Below are positions 17,175 through 26,012 of a stretch of DNA of 64,000 nucleotides, piece by piece (within the stretch, counting starts at the first letter, position 1; each line of letters starts with the position of its first letter). Location: assembly GCA_000283575.1 (NCBI GenBank), contig AP012044.1, forward strand, positions 4,216,001 through 4,280,000, in the 5' to 3' direction. The stretch is from Oscillibacter valericigenes Sjm18-20 (GTDB lineage Bacteria; Bacillota; Clostridia; Oscillospirales; Oscillospiraceae). The notes beneath the pieces are model-generated. The model worked only from the letters and a program-made list of their open reading frames with translations, searched no databases and was not told the DNA's origin. A program made the position numbers and the translations under genes.

Positions 17175-17986
17175 ACGCCGAACACCTCCTCCGAGATTTT
17201 CTGTATCTCTTTTCGGAAGCCCCGGCTGTCTTTCAGGGACAAATCGGCGAACAGATTCCCGGCCAGCACCTGAGCCTCCAGCTCCGGGGAATGAGGCAAC
17301 GTAAACACAGCGCTGCCCAGCACCTGCTCCATGTTCTGGCTGGCTTCGTTGGATTTCACGTTGCTGACCGCCTTGTACAGCTTGTCAAAGTCAAAGCCTG
17401 CCATCCGCAGATATTCCTGCTGGCTGGACAGGTAGCTTACCGATTTCAGGTCGCAGTTTATGAGCCGCAGCACCGCATCGGCCTCCAGAATGGAGATGGT
17501 GGACAGCTCGTCAAAATAGATGGAGCTGCTGCAGTCGATGATGATATGGCTCGCCATATCACGCAGCACTACGATCAGCTCTCGGAGCAGCTTTTCACTC
17601 ACCGGAGGATAGCAGTTTTCGTTTTCTCCCTTTTGCAGACCGATGACCGCCAGGTGACTCATCCGCTTATGGGTGTTGCAGTTGTTTTTCACCAGCGATT
17701 CGGTGATGGAATTGGCGGCCAGAATACTGCCCAGCGAGTGGTTGCCCTCCAAATCTCCGTTGGGACAGATGCAGGGCAACATGGGCGTGGTACAGTCGCA
17801 TAAAAGCAGCACCACGTTCTTTTTTCTGTCTGCCAGATATTTCGCCAACTTCACCGCCACCGTGGTTTTACCGCAGCCGGGGCTGCCCCAAACCGCCAGC
17901 ACCTGTGCGCTATTGTCAGATTCTATTTCCTGCGGTTCGGGATCGTTTTTGCGGCTGAACAGGCCGCCTTTTTTGAAGTTCAGCAT
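17171..17986 (-). CDS. CpaE/TadZ-like P-loop localisation protein
   Basis: A 271-residue ParA-related ATPase with Walker A GSPGCGKTT at 34-42 and a downstream IIIDCSSSIYFDELSTI stretch in the expected switch position. TadZ/CpaE proteins place the pilus machine in the cell. No receiver domain is present at the N-terminus, so it is the short form. It lies between CpaB and CpaF genes. Confidence 0.82.
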   Translation of the reverse strand: MLNFKKGGLFSRKNDPEPQEIESDNSAQVLAVWGSPGCGKTTVAVKLAKYLADRKKNVVLLLCDCTTPMLPCICPNGDLEGNHSLGSILAANSITESLVKNNCNTHKRMSHLAVIGLQKGENENCYPPVSEKLLRELIVVLRDMASHIIIDCSSSIYFDELSTISILEADAVLRLINCDLKSVSYLSSQQEYLRMAGFDFDKLYKAVSNVKSNEASQNMEQVLGSAVFTLPHSPELEAQVLAGNLFADLSLKDSRGFRKEIQKISEEVFGV

Positions 17987-18823
17987 TTACTCAGCCCCGC
18001 TTTCCACCGGTGTATTGGAAGGCGCTTCCGGCTGGCTGTGATCCTCGCTTTCCTGAGATTCCGTTTTCTCCGGATACAGCTCGGAAAGCACCGAATCCTG
18101 CGCTTTGGTAAACTTCGCTGCATTTTCCTTGCTGCCACGGTAAACGAGGGACACATGAAGGGTTCCGTCCGCTTCCAGTTCGGCAAGGATTTTGCTCTGC
18201 TCCGGTGTAACCAGCAGAGTAACGGTAGCAGGCAGTTCTTTCTCTGCATCCTCCTGTTCCTGCTCCGAAGACGGATTGGATTTTCCGTCCTGCTGGTTGG
18301 CATCGTAGCCGGTATCAGCGGTGACAGCGATAACCTCCACATACTGCAGCTCAAGCGGGATGACCGTCACACCTTGTTTTTTGTAATCCGGGGCAACTAT
18401 GGACACGATATCTCCGGAAATCAGCTTGCCGGACAGTCCTGCGGCAAAGCTCTTGACCGATACGGAGATTGCCTGTTTTTCTCCGGTCAGGTTGTAGAGA
18501 TAGGCATTTTCGGTAGCAGGGGCATCGGCGATTTTGGAGGCGATGATGTAATCCCCCGGCACTAAATCAGCAGAAGCGTATTTACCGATGACAGTATCCG
18601 TATGCCTGACCACATCCTCCGGCAGATTGTAGCCGCCCACCTCCACGGTCTGCACCATGTCCTTGGTAATGGCTTCTCCGATTTTAATGGGCTGTGTCAC
18701 CCGCACGATCTCGGTTTTCTGGCTGATGCTTTGGTTAAACAGCGGCGTGACCGCAAAGCAGATCAGAAGCGACAGCACAATGCAGATCACGCCGATGACC
18801 GTTCTATTCTTGAAAAAACTCAT
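17987..18823 (-). CDS. CpaB/RcpC-like SAF domain pilus protein
   Basis: A 278-residue protein with an N-terminal membrane helix (about 8-27), a SAF domain (about 40-115; QPIKIGEAITKDMVQTVEVG and LVPGDYIIASKIAD), an RcpC-type domain and an acidic low-complexity tail. These proteins act in the periplasm or wall space to guide Flp pilus assembly. It directly follows the prepilin peptidase gene. Confidence 0.85.
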   Translation of the reverse strand: MSFFKNRTVIGVICIVLSLLICFAVTPLFNQSISQKTEIVRVTQPIKIGEAITKDMVQTVEVGGYNLPEDVVRHTDTVIGKYASADLVPGDYIIASKIADAPATENAYLYNLTGEKQAISVSVKSFAAGLSGKLISGDIVSIVAPDYKKQGVTVIPLELQYVEVIAVTADTGYDANQQDGKSNPSSEQEQEDAEKELPATVTLLVTPEQSKILAELEADGTLHVSLVYRGSKENAAKFTKAQDSVLSELYPEKTESQESEDHSQPEAPSNTPVESGAE

Positions 18824-18838
18824 GGTTTGATTTCCTCC

Positions 18839-19258
18839 TTAAATGAAATAGGCGAGCAGACAGCCCGCCGATAAAAAAGGCGCAAGGGGGAAGGCTTTTT
18901 TCGCCTCCCGCCTTTGCACTCTGCAAACAATCCGGTATATAGATACATAGAGTAACAGCAGGTTGAGTCCGGCCATTGTCGCAAACAGTCCTTTCGGCAG
19001 CCCCAGTACAAGGCCGCAGGCCGCCATCAGCTTGATGTCGCCGCCGCCCATGCCGCCGAAGAACACGGCGGCCAACAGGAACGGCAGGGCGATAAAAATG
19101 CCCAGCAGCTTACCCGGTATAAATCCGATTATGGAAATAAACGCAATTCCAAGACAGATCCAGTTTGGAACAATGCGTTTTATCAAGTCCGTTACCGAGG
19201 CCGCACACAGCAGGGCAACAAAAAAGGCCGCCTGCACAGCAGCCAGCTTATCCGGCAT
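18839..19258 (-). CDS. A24-family prepilin peptidase (TadV/CpaA-like)
   Basis: A 139-residue membrane aspartic protease. The two expected aspartates are in VTDLIKRIVPNW (Asp24) and the GxGD motif GGGDIKLM (Asp74), with about four membrane helices. It would cut the Flp prepilin leader. The short, single-domain form without the N-methylase is usual for Tad systems. Its start overlaps the last codons of the pilin gene. Confidence 0.87.
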   Translation of the reverse strand: MPDKLAAVQAAFFVALLCAASVTDLIKRIVPNWICLGIAFISIIGFIPGKLLGIFIALPFLLAAVFFGGMGGGDIKLMAACGLVLGLPKGLFATMAGLNLLLLYVSIYRIVCRVQRREAKKAFPLAPFLSAGCLLAYFI

Positions 19259-22052
19259 AGTTGAACATATCCTTGATACGCTGTACGAGGGTGGGCAGCA
19301 CGGTTTTGTCGAAGAGCATATACAGACCGGCCAGCACCAAAGCGCCGATGACTACGGCCATTAAAATTTTTAGTAGGCTGGGTACCCAGCGCCTTACCGC
19401 TTCACAGCGGCAGGTTTCCAAGCACCCGCCCCCGAACCGGACTTACACCTCTCAATGTATCCGGCTCTCCATTTATCTATCAGTCTAATTTTCCAGCGTG
19501 CAAACTATCGTGACACTGCACGCACAATGCAAGTGTCTTACGTTTTCGAGCTATCATCAGCCGTTCCCAACGTTTTTTCCCCTTTAGGTCCTTGAGCTTT
19601 TTAACATGGTGAATTTCCAGCTTCACGTTGGTCGCCCCGCACCATTCACAGTGCTTGGCTCTCAACCGTGAAATCAGACTGGTCGGGTTGTTGTTGCGGT
19701 ATACCTTGGGAACAGAATCAACCTCTGGACTTGCAACAGCATTTTTGACCTTTTTAAAGCCGTCCTCATAGAAATACAGCGTTTTTTCACCTTGCTTGGT
19801 CTGATATCTAACACCAAACCGCTTGTAACCGTACTTCTTCCGAACACCGCTGATATGGAGCTTATATTTTGCTCCAAAGGTCTTGAACATGCTGAATTTC
19901 ATCACGTAATTGAAGTGACCGAGGACGCTCACGTTGTCAGCGATTTTATAATAATTGTAAAGTCCTCTGATTTCAGCGTTATACTGCTGTAATATCTCAA
20001 GGTCGTCATTGTTGATGAGATAGGTTCGGTGAACAGGAACGAAAATTTCTTTGCCATTTTGATACTTGATTTCGAGAGCTTGGTAATCCGTGAGCTTTTT
20101 CTGCCACTTTTCACGGGGAACATACAGCTTCACCTTGCCGTTATGGACACGCCTTGTGTAACCATTTTTATCTTCACGCAGATTATCATTGTCTGCAACG
20201 AAAATATCATAGCTCAAAAAACGTGCCGTATCACGGGCATTGGTTATCAGCGTCTTTTCCTCGGACAGCTCCAGCTTCAGCGTTTCTGAAAGGAACCGCT
20301 GAATGTCTGCCTTTATTTCCTCTGCGTCCTGCTTACTGCCAGTCACTCCGCACAGCCAATCATCCGCATAACGGACATAAAACAACCGGCGATAGCCGCT
20401 GTCCTGCGGGTCAGAGTAATCGCATTTCAGCATTTCATTTCGGATAACCTGTATGCTTTCATTGGCTGTTTTCCGTTTCTCGACTGTCAAATCTGCCCAT
20501 TTTCCCTTTGTGTATTTGCTGTACCGCAGGTATTTGAGCTTGTGTTCCCAGCTTGCGTATTCTTCGGATTTCTGACGCTTTTTCCCACTTTGGAATTGCT
20601 TCATATACAGCTCCATGAACCTATCCAGCTCGTTTAAATAGATATTCGATAGAATTGGACTGATGATGGAGCCTTGCGGAGTGCCGGAATACGTATTGTG
20701 AAACTTCCAGTCCTCTACATATCCTGCTTTCAGAAATTTCCACAGCAAAGCAATGAAATACTCGTCATGGATTCGTCTGCGCAGAATGTTTATCAGTACA
20801 GTGTGGTCAATGTTATCAAAAAATCCGCAGATGTCGCCCTCTATGAACCACTTTACCCCTGTGAAAGTGCCTTGGATTTGTTGCAAAGCGGTGTGACAGC
20901 TCCGGTTCGGGCGAAAGCCATGTGACAGATTGGAAAATGTCGGCTCATAAATACTCTCTAAAATCATACGCACGACCTCCTGCACCAGCTTGTCGTCAAA
21001 AGAGGGAATACCCAGCGGGCGTTTCTTCCCATTCTTCTTTTCGATGTAGGTGCGGCGTGCGGGGTTTGGCTGATAGCTGTGATTTTTTAGGCTCTCTATC
21101 AGCGTTTGTATCCTGTCCATGCCCATACCGTCTATGGTTTTTCCGTCTGCTCCTGCGGTCATGTTCCCCTCACCGGCGTAGATATTTTGATAAGCCAGCA
21201 GGAAAAATTCCTCATTATACAGATTCCGGTACAGGCGTTCATAATGATAGCTCTCATTACACGCTTTTGTTTTCAGACTGTTTAACACATCAATTGGATT
21301 TCTCAATGCCTCACGCACCTTTCCTTTCTTTGTATTAAGAGATAAACTGCCGCCCTTCGCCATGTACATGGCTTTCCCATGCCCGGACTACTATGGCGGC
21401 TCCGTTGCCATACCGGATATTCAGCGTCATCTTTCTTGAGCTTTCAGGTCTTGAAATTTATCACCTTTCGGCATTACGCATAGCCAGAAAAACTGGCGTT
21501 CCGGTTTAGGCAATCTCCGTTTAGACGGTTAGAAACACAGCTTGTCAGATTGTCGGATAGAACGTTCGCCCTTTTCCATTTATCATGGTTGGTCGGTGCA
21601 AATATCACGGACTGCCGTGCCCGCAATCTACACGGCTCCTGCACCGCTTGACACCTAAACTATCGTGTGTCAAGGACTCGACTATGACCCCTTGGACTGT
21701 TCATAAAGCAATCAAGCCTTTATCCTCATATCTGACATTTCCCCTTGCCATTCAGTCGCAGCCTTGATAGTTAAGCTGACTTATGACGTTACCAACATGC
21801 TACACTCCCTGTCCGGTTTCCCTTTCAGATAAGTTGGTTGGAGAGAATTGTGGGCATAAAACCCGGATATTTCTCAATTCCTGCTTTGCTAAAGCAGATT
21901 TTCTAACCGTCCGCAGACGCAACAACTTTGTGCAGTTGTTACGCCCTTACGGACGCACTTGCCGTATCCACGAAGCCCTCGGCGCGGTTGTTGGTGAGCG
22001 CCATTCTTGCCCTGATTGCCAGCATATTTACCTTGTTCATCAAATTTTTCAT
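19248..22052 (-). CDS. Flp-type pilin (DUF6133), interrupted by a group II intron
   Basis: Exon 1 runs from ATG 22052 to 21959 (94 nt, ribosome-binding site GGAGGT at 22066-22061) and exon 2 from 19372 to 19248 (125 nt). Joined, they make 73 codons, a 72-residue protein. It begins MKNLMNKVNMLAIRARM, has FVDTA|IKILMAVVIGALVLAG at the exon junction with a single membrane helix, and ends QRIKDMFNYAG. That is the DUF6133 Flp-pilin-like family and fits the pilus operon that follows. The gene can be made only if the intron splices out. Confidence 0.85.
19434..19467 (-). ncRNA. Group II intron domain V
   Basis: The 34-nt minus-strand hairpin begins GAGCCGGATACATTGAG and ends AAGTCCGGTTC, the expected GAGCCG...CGGUUC form of the catalytic domain V. 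Domain VI and the intron 3' end follow directly. Confidence 0.85.
19480..21369 (-). CDS. ltrA: Group II intron reverse transcriptase/maturase with HNH endonuclease
   Basis: A 629-residue multifunctional protein. RT core motifs include RPLGIPSFDDKLVQ, GFRPNRSCHTAL, EGDICGFFDNIDH, GTPQGSIISPILSNIYL and the catalytic YADD at 334-337. A maturase domain follows, then a C-terminal HNH endonuclease with CEWC at 574-577, HH at 587-588 and CVQCH at 616-620. It helps the intron RNA splice and home into new sites by target-primed reverse transcription. All key residues are present, so it looks active. Confidence 0.95.
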   Translation of the reverse strand: MYMAKGGSLSLNTKKGKVREALRNPIDVLNSLKTKACNESYHYERLYRNLYNEEFFLLAYQNIYAGEGNMTAGADGKTIDGMGMDRIQTLIESLKNHSYQPNPARRTYIEKKNGKKRPLGIPSFDDKLVQEVVRMILESIYEPTFSNLSHGFRPNRSCHTALQQIQGTFTGVKWFIEGDICGFFDNIDHTVLINILRRRIHDEYFIALLWKFLKAGYVEDWKFHNTYSGTPQGSIISPILSNIYLNELDRFMELYMKQFQSGKKRQKSEEYASWEHKLKYLRYSKYTKGKWADLTVEKRKTANESIQVIRNEMLKCDYSDPQDSGYRRLFYVRYADDWLCGVTGSKQDAEEIKADIQRFLSETLKLELSEEKTLITNARDTARFLSYDIFVADNDNLREDKNGYTRRVHNGKVKLYVPREKWQKKLTDYQALEIKYQNGKEIFVPVHRTYLINNDDLEILQQYNAEIRGLYNYYKIADNVSVLGHFNYVMKFSMFKTFGAKYKLHISGVRKKYGYKRFGVRYQTKQGEKTLYFYEDGFKKVKNAVASPEVDSVPKVYRNNNPTSLISRLRAKHCEWCGATNVKLEIHHVKKLKDLKGKKRWERLMIARKRKTLALCVQCHDSLHAGKLD

Positions 22053-22098
22053 TGTGTTTTACCTCCAAAATATTTTTGTTGTTAGGTTAACGGGTTGC

Positions 22099-22440
22099 TT
22101 ATATACCGCCCATCTGCAAGGGCGGCTGGGACTGCTCCGGTGCGGTTTCCTGCGGCTGCGCCGGGGCTTGGTTCATGGCTACAGCCTGCTGGTAGCTGTC
22201 CAGCACGACCTTGTGAAGCTGTTCCCGGAACTCCTTGGTCACCGGGAAGCAGATCTCCTTGTAGCCGTTTTCCGTCTTGCGGCTGGGCATGGAGACGAAG
22301 AGACCGTCACGGCCTCCCTCGACCACCTTGATGCCCCGAATACCGAGGCATCCGTCCACTGTTGCCGAAGCGTAGGCACGGATGCCGCCGCTGGCTCCGG
22401 GCGGGTACATGGAATTGATTTTCACTTCTACATCAGGCAT
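22099..22440 (-). CDS. SpoVG-family protein
   Basis: A 113-residue protein with the SpoVG fold signature: EVKINSMYPPGASGGIRAYA, a middle VVEGGRDGLFVSMPSRK and FPVTKEFREQLHKVVLD. SpoVG proteins are nucleic-acid-binding regulators; ICE-borne copies are frequent but little studied. It is the gene just upstream of the pilin, 47 bases from its start. Confidence 0.87.
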   Translation of the reverse strand: MPDVEVKINSMYPPGASGGIRAYASATVDGCLGIRGIKVVEGGRDGLFVSMPSRKTENGYKEICFPVTKEFREQLHKVVLDSYQQAVAMNQAPAQPQETAPEQSQPPLQMGGI

Positions 22441-22474
22441 GATATTTTCCTCCTAAAATGAAATAAGCAGCTCA

Positions 22475-23023
22475 TCAGAGCTGCATGGTTTGTGTCTGTT
22501 CCGGTGGTGTAAAGCCGATTTCCTGAAAGCCGAAACGGTCGCAGTAGTAGAAGTTGCTGCCGTTTTCATCGTACAGCTCCAGCACATCCGACATGGACAG
22601 GGAATGCCCCGCATAGCCGGGGGGATGGGCTGTGTTGAATTTGGTATACAGCGCCTCCAAATCGTTGGTTTCCACCTCGCCGTCATAGACGGTCTGGTAA
22701 TCGGACATTTTGGGTTCCCCGAATGATTTGCAAAAATCCGCAAGGCTGATGAAGCGCATCCGGATATCCGATTCGGATTTGAGCTGCCACACACGGCAGT
22801 TTTTCAGCGGGGTGAGTTCTTGGGTTTCCCTCTGGCCATTGACAAGGCGGTCATAGACGCCGTCCGTCCATTTCACCTCGCCGATGTCCTTTTGGCGGCT
22901 GAGAAAGGCTTTCAGTTCCTCCGACTGAAAGAGGGGGTCAACCACCGCCTTGCCGCCGCTGACATACCCGGCAGGGTTGTTGTAGTACAGAATAATGTCT
23001 TTTTCCATTCGGATATTTCGCAT
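22475..23023 (-). CDS. YodL-like domain protein
   Basis: A 182-residue soluble protein beginning at ATG 23023 behind AAAGGAGG. The C-terminal part (HSLSMSDVLELYDENGSNFYYCDRFGFQEI) resembles the YodL domain found in Clostridia mobile-element proteins. Function unknown. It belongs to a set of tightly packed accessory genes that precede the pilus operon. Confidence 0.6.
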   Translation of the reverse strand: MRNIRMEKDIILYYNNPAGYVSGGKAVVDPLFQSEELKAFLSRQKDIGEVKWTDGVYDRLVNGQRETQELTPLKNCRVWQLKSESDIRMRFISLADFCKSFGEPKMSDYQTVYDGEVETNDLEALYTKFNTAHPPGYAGHSLSMSDVLELYDENGSNFYYCDRFGFQEIGFTPPEQTQTMQL

Positions 23024-23036
23024 GAGGTTACCTCCT

Positions 23037-23597
23037 TTATGTCATGGTCATGCCTCCATCCTGAGAATTCTGTTGAAGGGCTTCTATTTCTTTCTCTGTG
23101 GGATGAATGAGCTTACCATCCTGTAGCTCCAGCACACAGAAGTCATCCCGGTCGCAGAGCATGATGCGGTGCTGGTAGGGCTTCTGCATCTCCACATAAT
23201 CAAGCGCCTCCTGCTCGGTGCAGAGCCATACGCCGGAGGCATAGCGGCCATCGGGCAGGAAGCTGTAGCCGCTGTATTTCGGCTCATGGTTCTTCAAATC
23301 CAGTGCCCCCACCGGTCTGATTTGGGAGAGCTGCAGCTTGGCGCTGTCCGGTAGAAGCTCCGGCTTTACTATGCCGATGACTTCGCTGCGGGTTTTCAGA
23401 GCAAACTCCCCGGTGCGCAGGGAAACTAAAAAGACAGCAGAGCCGCTGGGGTTAACACCGGCTCCGTTTCCGCAGAGGCAGAAATACAACTGCCTGTCAG
23501 GGCTATCGTGACTGATTACGACAACCTTTCCCTGAATATTGCAGCTCAAGCCGGTTGCCGAACAGTCTTTGGCAGTGTAAAGCGTGTTTCGTTCCAT
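23037..23597 (-). CDS. Hypothetical accessory protein
   Basis: A 186-residue protein with no membrane helix or signal peptide. It has an N-terminal beta-rich part (GKVVVISHDSPDRQLYFCLC) and an acidic C-terminal region. It ends in a GGMTMT tail similar to that of the gene ending at 25321 (FGFGMTM), so the two products may share a C-terminal feature. I recognise no family. It lies 13 bases before the YodL-like gene. Confidence 0.6.
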   Translation of the reverse strand: MERNTLYTAKDCSATGLSCNIQGKVVVISHDSPDRQLYFCLCGNGAGVNPSGSAVFLVSLRTGEFALKTRSEVIGIVKPELLPDSAKLQLSQIRPVGALDLKNHEPKYSGYSFLPDGRYASGVWLCTEQEALDYVEMQKPYQHRIMLCDRDDFCVLELQDGKLIHPTEKEIEALQQNSQDGGMTMT

Positions 23598-23600
23598 TCG

Positions 23601-23885
23601 TCAACCCTCCTTTTTCTGCTGCAGCAGGGAGGTCAGGTCGGAGATGAGGGAGAGCCTCGTACCATCCGGCATAGTCTTGAAGGCTGCACGGACATAAGCC
23701 TCCACCGCCTCCGGAGACTGGTCGCCGATTTCGATGATATCCACCTTTTGCACACTGACCGTACCGTTTGACAAGCCGAGGCGCACGATATCGCCGTAGT
23801 CTATGCCGCTGGCGGTGCGCAGCTCCTTGGGAATCAGCACCCGGCCTTTACCGTCCATCAGCTTGTAGAGGGACTTATTTTTCAT
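23601..23885 (-). CDS. AbrB/SpoVT-type DNA-binding protein
   Basis: A 94-residue protein starting at ATG 23885 (GGAGGT upstream) with an N-terminal SpoVT-AbrB swapped-hairpin motif (LMDGKGRVLIPKELRTASGI, DYGDIVRLGL). It probably regulates ICE genes. Its start overlaps the stop of the next AbrB-like gene by 11 bases. Confidence 0.8.
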   Translation of the reverse strand: MKNKSLYKLMDGKGRVLIPKELRTASGIDYGDIVRLGLSNGTVSVQKVDIIEIGDQSPEAVEAYVRAAFKTMPDGTRLSLISDLTSLLQQKKEG

Positions 23886-24306
23886 CCTCTGCACCTCCCT
23901 CCAGCACACAGCGGATGGTATCGTGGCTCACGCCGAGGCTGTCGAACAGCCCCATGAGCTGGGGTGGCAGCTGCCTGACGGGATCGGCGCTGCCGATGAT
24001 GATAGCGCCGTCCTCGCAGCGGATATCCAGATCGTCATCCAGCGGAATGCCTGCCGCTTCTAAAAGCGCATGAGGCACACAAAGCTCTGCGGATTCCGGC
24101 GCTTCCACCGGTTCGTTCACATGGTCGATGCCGTCCTTGGTGAGGAAAAACTCGCCGTAGCTGTTGATCTGTTTCACCGGATGGTGGGACAGATACGCCA
24201 GATGTACGGTATCACCGGCAGTGACGCACATGGTGTCCAGCACACCGGACGGCAGAATGATGCTGCCGTCCTCGGCAACCCTGCCCTTGGTTTCAATGAT
24301 TTTCAT
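23875..24306 (-). CDS. AbrB-like protein with two beta-hairpin repeats
   Basis: A 143-residue protein starting MKIIETKGRVAEDGSIILPS, a SpoVT-AbrB-like motif. A second similar unit (LCVPHALLEAAGIPLDDDLD) lies near residue 80. Probably a DNA-binding regulator or a partner of the next AbrB protein. The assignment rests on motif shape only. Confidence 0.62.
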   Translation of the reverse strand: MKIIETKGRVAEDGSIILPSGVLDTMCVTAGDTVHLAYLSHHPVKQINSYGEFFLTKDGIDHVNEPVEAPESAELCVPHALLEAAGIPLDDDLDIRCEDGAIIIGSADPVRQLPPQLMGLFDSLGVSHDTIRCVLEGGAEDEK

Positions 24307-24328
24307 AACTCAGCCTCCTTTAGATTTT

Positions 24329-25264
24329 TTATTCAATCCTGTATTCCGGGGGATTGTCCTCATCCATGCAGATTCCATAATCAAATAAGTTTAGCTGACA
24401 TGAGGAATTTTCCCGTTCTTTGGGATCATAGTTGGTAATGATCACCTCCGGGTACTCACAACCTCCCTCGTACCGCTGTGCCAGATTGTTCAGACGGGTG
24501 ACTGGGGTGATGATGTACTCCTGATACAGCTCCCGGATGAATTCACAGTCGTTATAACTGACCATCCATTTTCCCTTGCAGCCTTCCAACGCATCCCGGA
24601 GCCGCTGATGGTCGGTTTTGAGAAACTCCACCGCATAGTGACCCTCGGTCATGTAATAGGGCGGATCGCAATAAAAAAAGGCATCGTCCCGGTCGTACTG
24701 CCGGATCAATGCCTCAAAGTCCTTATTTTCCACTACGGTATTTGCAAGCCGCCTTGATGCCTCCCATATCACAGTGAACACCTTACGGATGTCAAAGGGC
24801 TGGCAGCCGTAGGAGGTGCAGCCGCTACCGTAGCTGTAGCGGATGAGCTTGAAAAATGCTGCCGCTCTCCACACATTACTTGGCTCTGCCTGCTCCATCA
24901 GAATGGCTTTGATTTCCTCAAACTCAGGCGGCGGAAGGTTCTGCTGCGCCAGCTCCAGTTCTTCTTTCAGGTATTCGGTATCGAATTCATCCTTTTCAAA
25001 GAAGCGGCGCAGGACACCAAATTCATGGCGGGAGTTGAGGGGCAGGAAGCCCAGCTCCTTCAAAAATGCCAGCGTCCTATTTTTCACGCAGTAAAACAGG
25101 TTGGTCAGGTTTCCGTTAAAGTCGTTGTAGACCTCCATGCCCTTGCAATCGGGAGGCCTGCCGAACAGTACCCAGCCCCCGCCGCCAAAGACTTCGATGT
25201 ATCTGCCGAAGTCCTTGGGGAAGAGCCGGTAAATGATATTGCGGAGGGCTTTCTTGCCGCCCAC
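24329..25264 (-). CDS. D12-class DNA adenine methylase
   Basis: A 311-residue N6-adenine methyltransferase with the SAM-binding FGGGGWVLF motif and catalytic DPPY (FFYCDPPYYMTEGHY). The annotated start is GTG 25264. The frame upstream of it reads NSFISW directly before VGGKK, which looks like the true N-terminus of the family (W-x-GGK), but no ATG is present there: the codon aligned with the initiator is ATC. It may protect the element from restriction or mark its DNA. Confidence 0.87.
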   Translation of the reverse strand: MGGKKALRNIIYRLFPKDFGRYIEVFGGGGWVLFGRPPDCKGMEVYNDFNGNLTNLFYCVKNRTLAFLKELGFLPLNSRHEFGVLRRFFEKDEFDTEYLKEELELAQQNLPPPEFEEIKAILMEQAEPSNVWRAAAFFKLIRYSYGSGCTSYGCQPFDIRKVFTVIWEASRRLANTVVENKDFEALIRQYDRDDAFFYCDPPYYMTEGHYAVEFLKTDHQRLRDALEGCKGKWMVSYNDCEFIRELYQEYIITPVTRLNNLAQRYEGGCEYPEVIITNYDPKERENSSCQLNLFDYGICMDEDNPPEYRIE

Positions 25265-25320
25265 CCAACTGATAAAACTATTGATATTCCATCACCTCCT
25301 TTGATGAAAGTCACAGTTTT

Positions 25321-25827
25321 TCACATCGTCATGCCAAAGCCGAAGGACTGGCTGCCTTTCAGCTCATCCTCCGGCTTGATGAAGAAGCGGTCGCTGCTAT
25401 CCCAAAAGCTGACATACAGCTCGCCGTCATCCACCTTGATTTCCCTTTGCTCCAGCCCCTCGCCCCAGCCATCGGAAAATTGTCCGGAAATCCAGTCTGT
25501 TAGCTCCGCAAGCTCAGAAGGGGAAAGCGTACCGTGAGTTTGTACTTCGGTTACACCCCACAGTTCGCCGTTCCATTCTTCCACGGAGGAATTGATGCTG
25601 TGTACCTTTCGGCTGAGATTGTCATCAAGGTAAACGGCAAGGCCACGCTCACCCTCATCGGGCAGCTTTTCTTTTTCTATGCGGTCAAGAATGGCATCCT
25701 CATATTCTAAAATCTCGGAGGCATCCAGATCCTCCGGCTCGTTTTCGTAATCGCCCCATTCGTTCTTTCTGTAGATATGGGGAAAGAGAGGGCTGAATAA
25801 CCGCAGGGTTTGCAGTTCGTTTTTCAT
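25321..25827 (-). CDS. Hypothetical ICE accessory protein
   Basis: A 168-residue acidic soluble protein from ATG 25827 (MKNELQTLRLFSPLFPHIY). No domain is recognised; repeated Glu/Asp-rich stretches and the tail FGFGMTM are visible. It is the first gene of the minus-strand ICE transcript in this window, directly after three stacked terminators. Confidence 0.6.
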   Translation of the reverse strand: MKNELQTLRLFSPLFPHIYRKNEWGDYENEPEDLDASEILEYEDAILDRIEKEKLPDEGERGLAVYLDDNLSRKVHSINSSVEEWNGELWGVTEVQTHGTLSPSELAELTDWISGQFSDGWGEGLEQREIKVDDGELYVSFWDSSDRFFIKPEDELKGSQSFGFGMTM

Positions 25828-25861
25828 GGTGCATCTGTCCTTCCATTCTGATTTTGGGCGC

Positions 25862-25906
25862 AAAAAAAGCGGCTGTGTTTTTCAGTTACGAAGAACACAG
25901 CCGCTT
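25862..25906 (-). terminator. Terminator 1 of 3 at the ICE edge
   Basis: A 13-base stem AAGCGGCTGTGTT/AACACAGCCGCTT with a minus-strand run of seven Ts. It stands immediately upstream of the first ICE gene and would block transcription coming from the right. Confidence 0.75.
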
Positions 25907-25970
25907 CAAAATTGCCCATAGGGTTTTGGCTTTATTAAATTGTTTGCCTGACTGATTCCGGCTTAAAATG

Positions 25971-26005
25971 AGAAACACCTCGCTTTCTTGCTAAAAAGCG
26001 AGGTG
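25971..26005 (-). terminator. Terminator 2 of 3 at the ICE edge
   Basis: Perfect ten-base arms CACCTCGCTT/AAGCGAGGTG followed on the minus strand by TTTCTCATTTT. Confidence 0.7.
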
Positions 26006-26012
26006 CATCTAT

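Larger units (their letters stand above)
19373..21958 (-). mobile_element. Group II intron inserted in the pilin gene
   Basis: The 5' end GTGCG at 21958 matches the GUGYG start of group II introns. The 3' end is ...CCTAC at 19373, an AY end. A domain V hairpin lies at 19434-19467. The 2586-bp element encodes its own reverse transcriptase/maturase within domain IV. The boundaries are confirmed because removing it fuses two halves of the pilin in frame. It is on the same strand as the host gene, as splicing requires. Confidence 0.9.
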
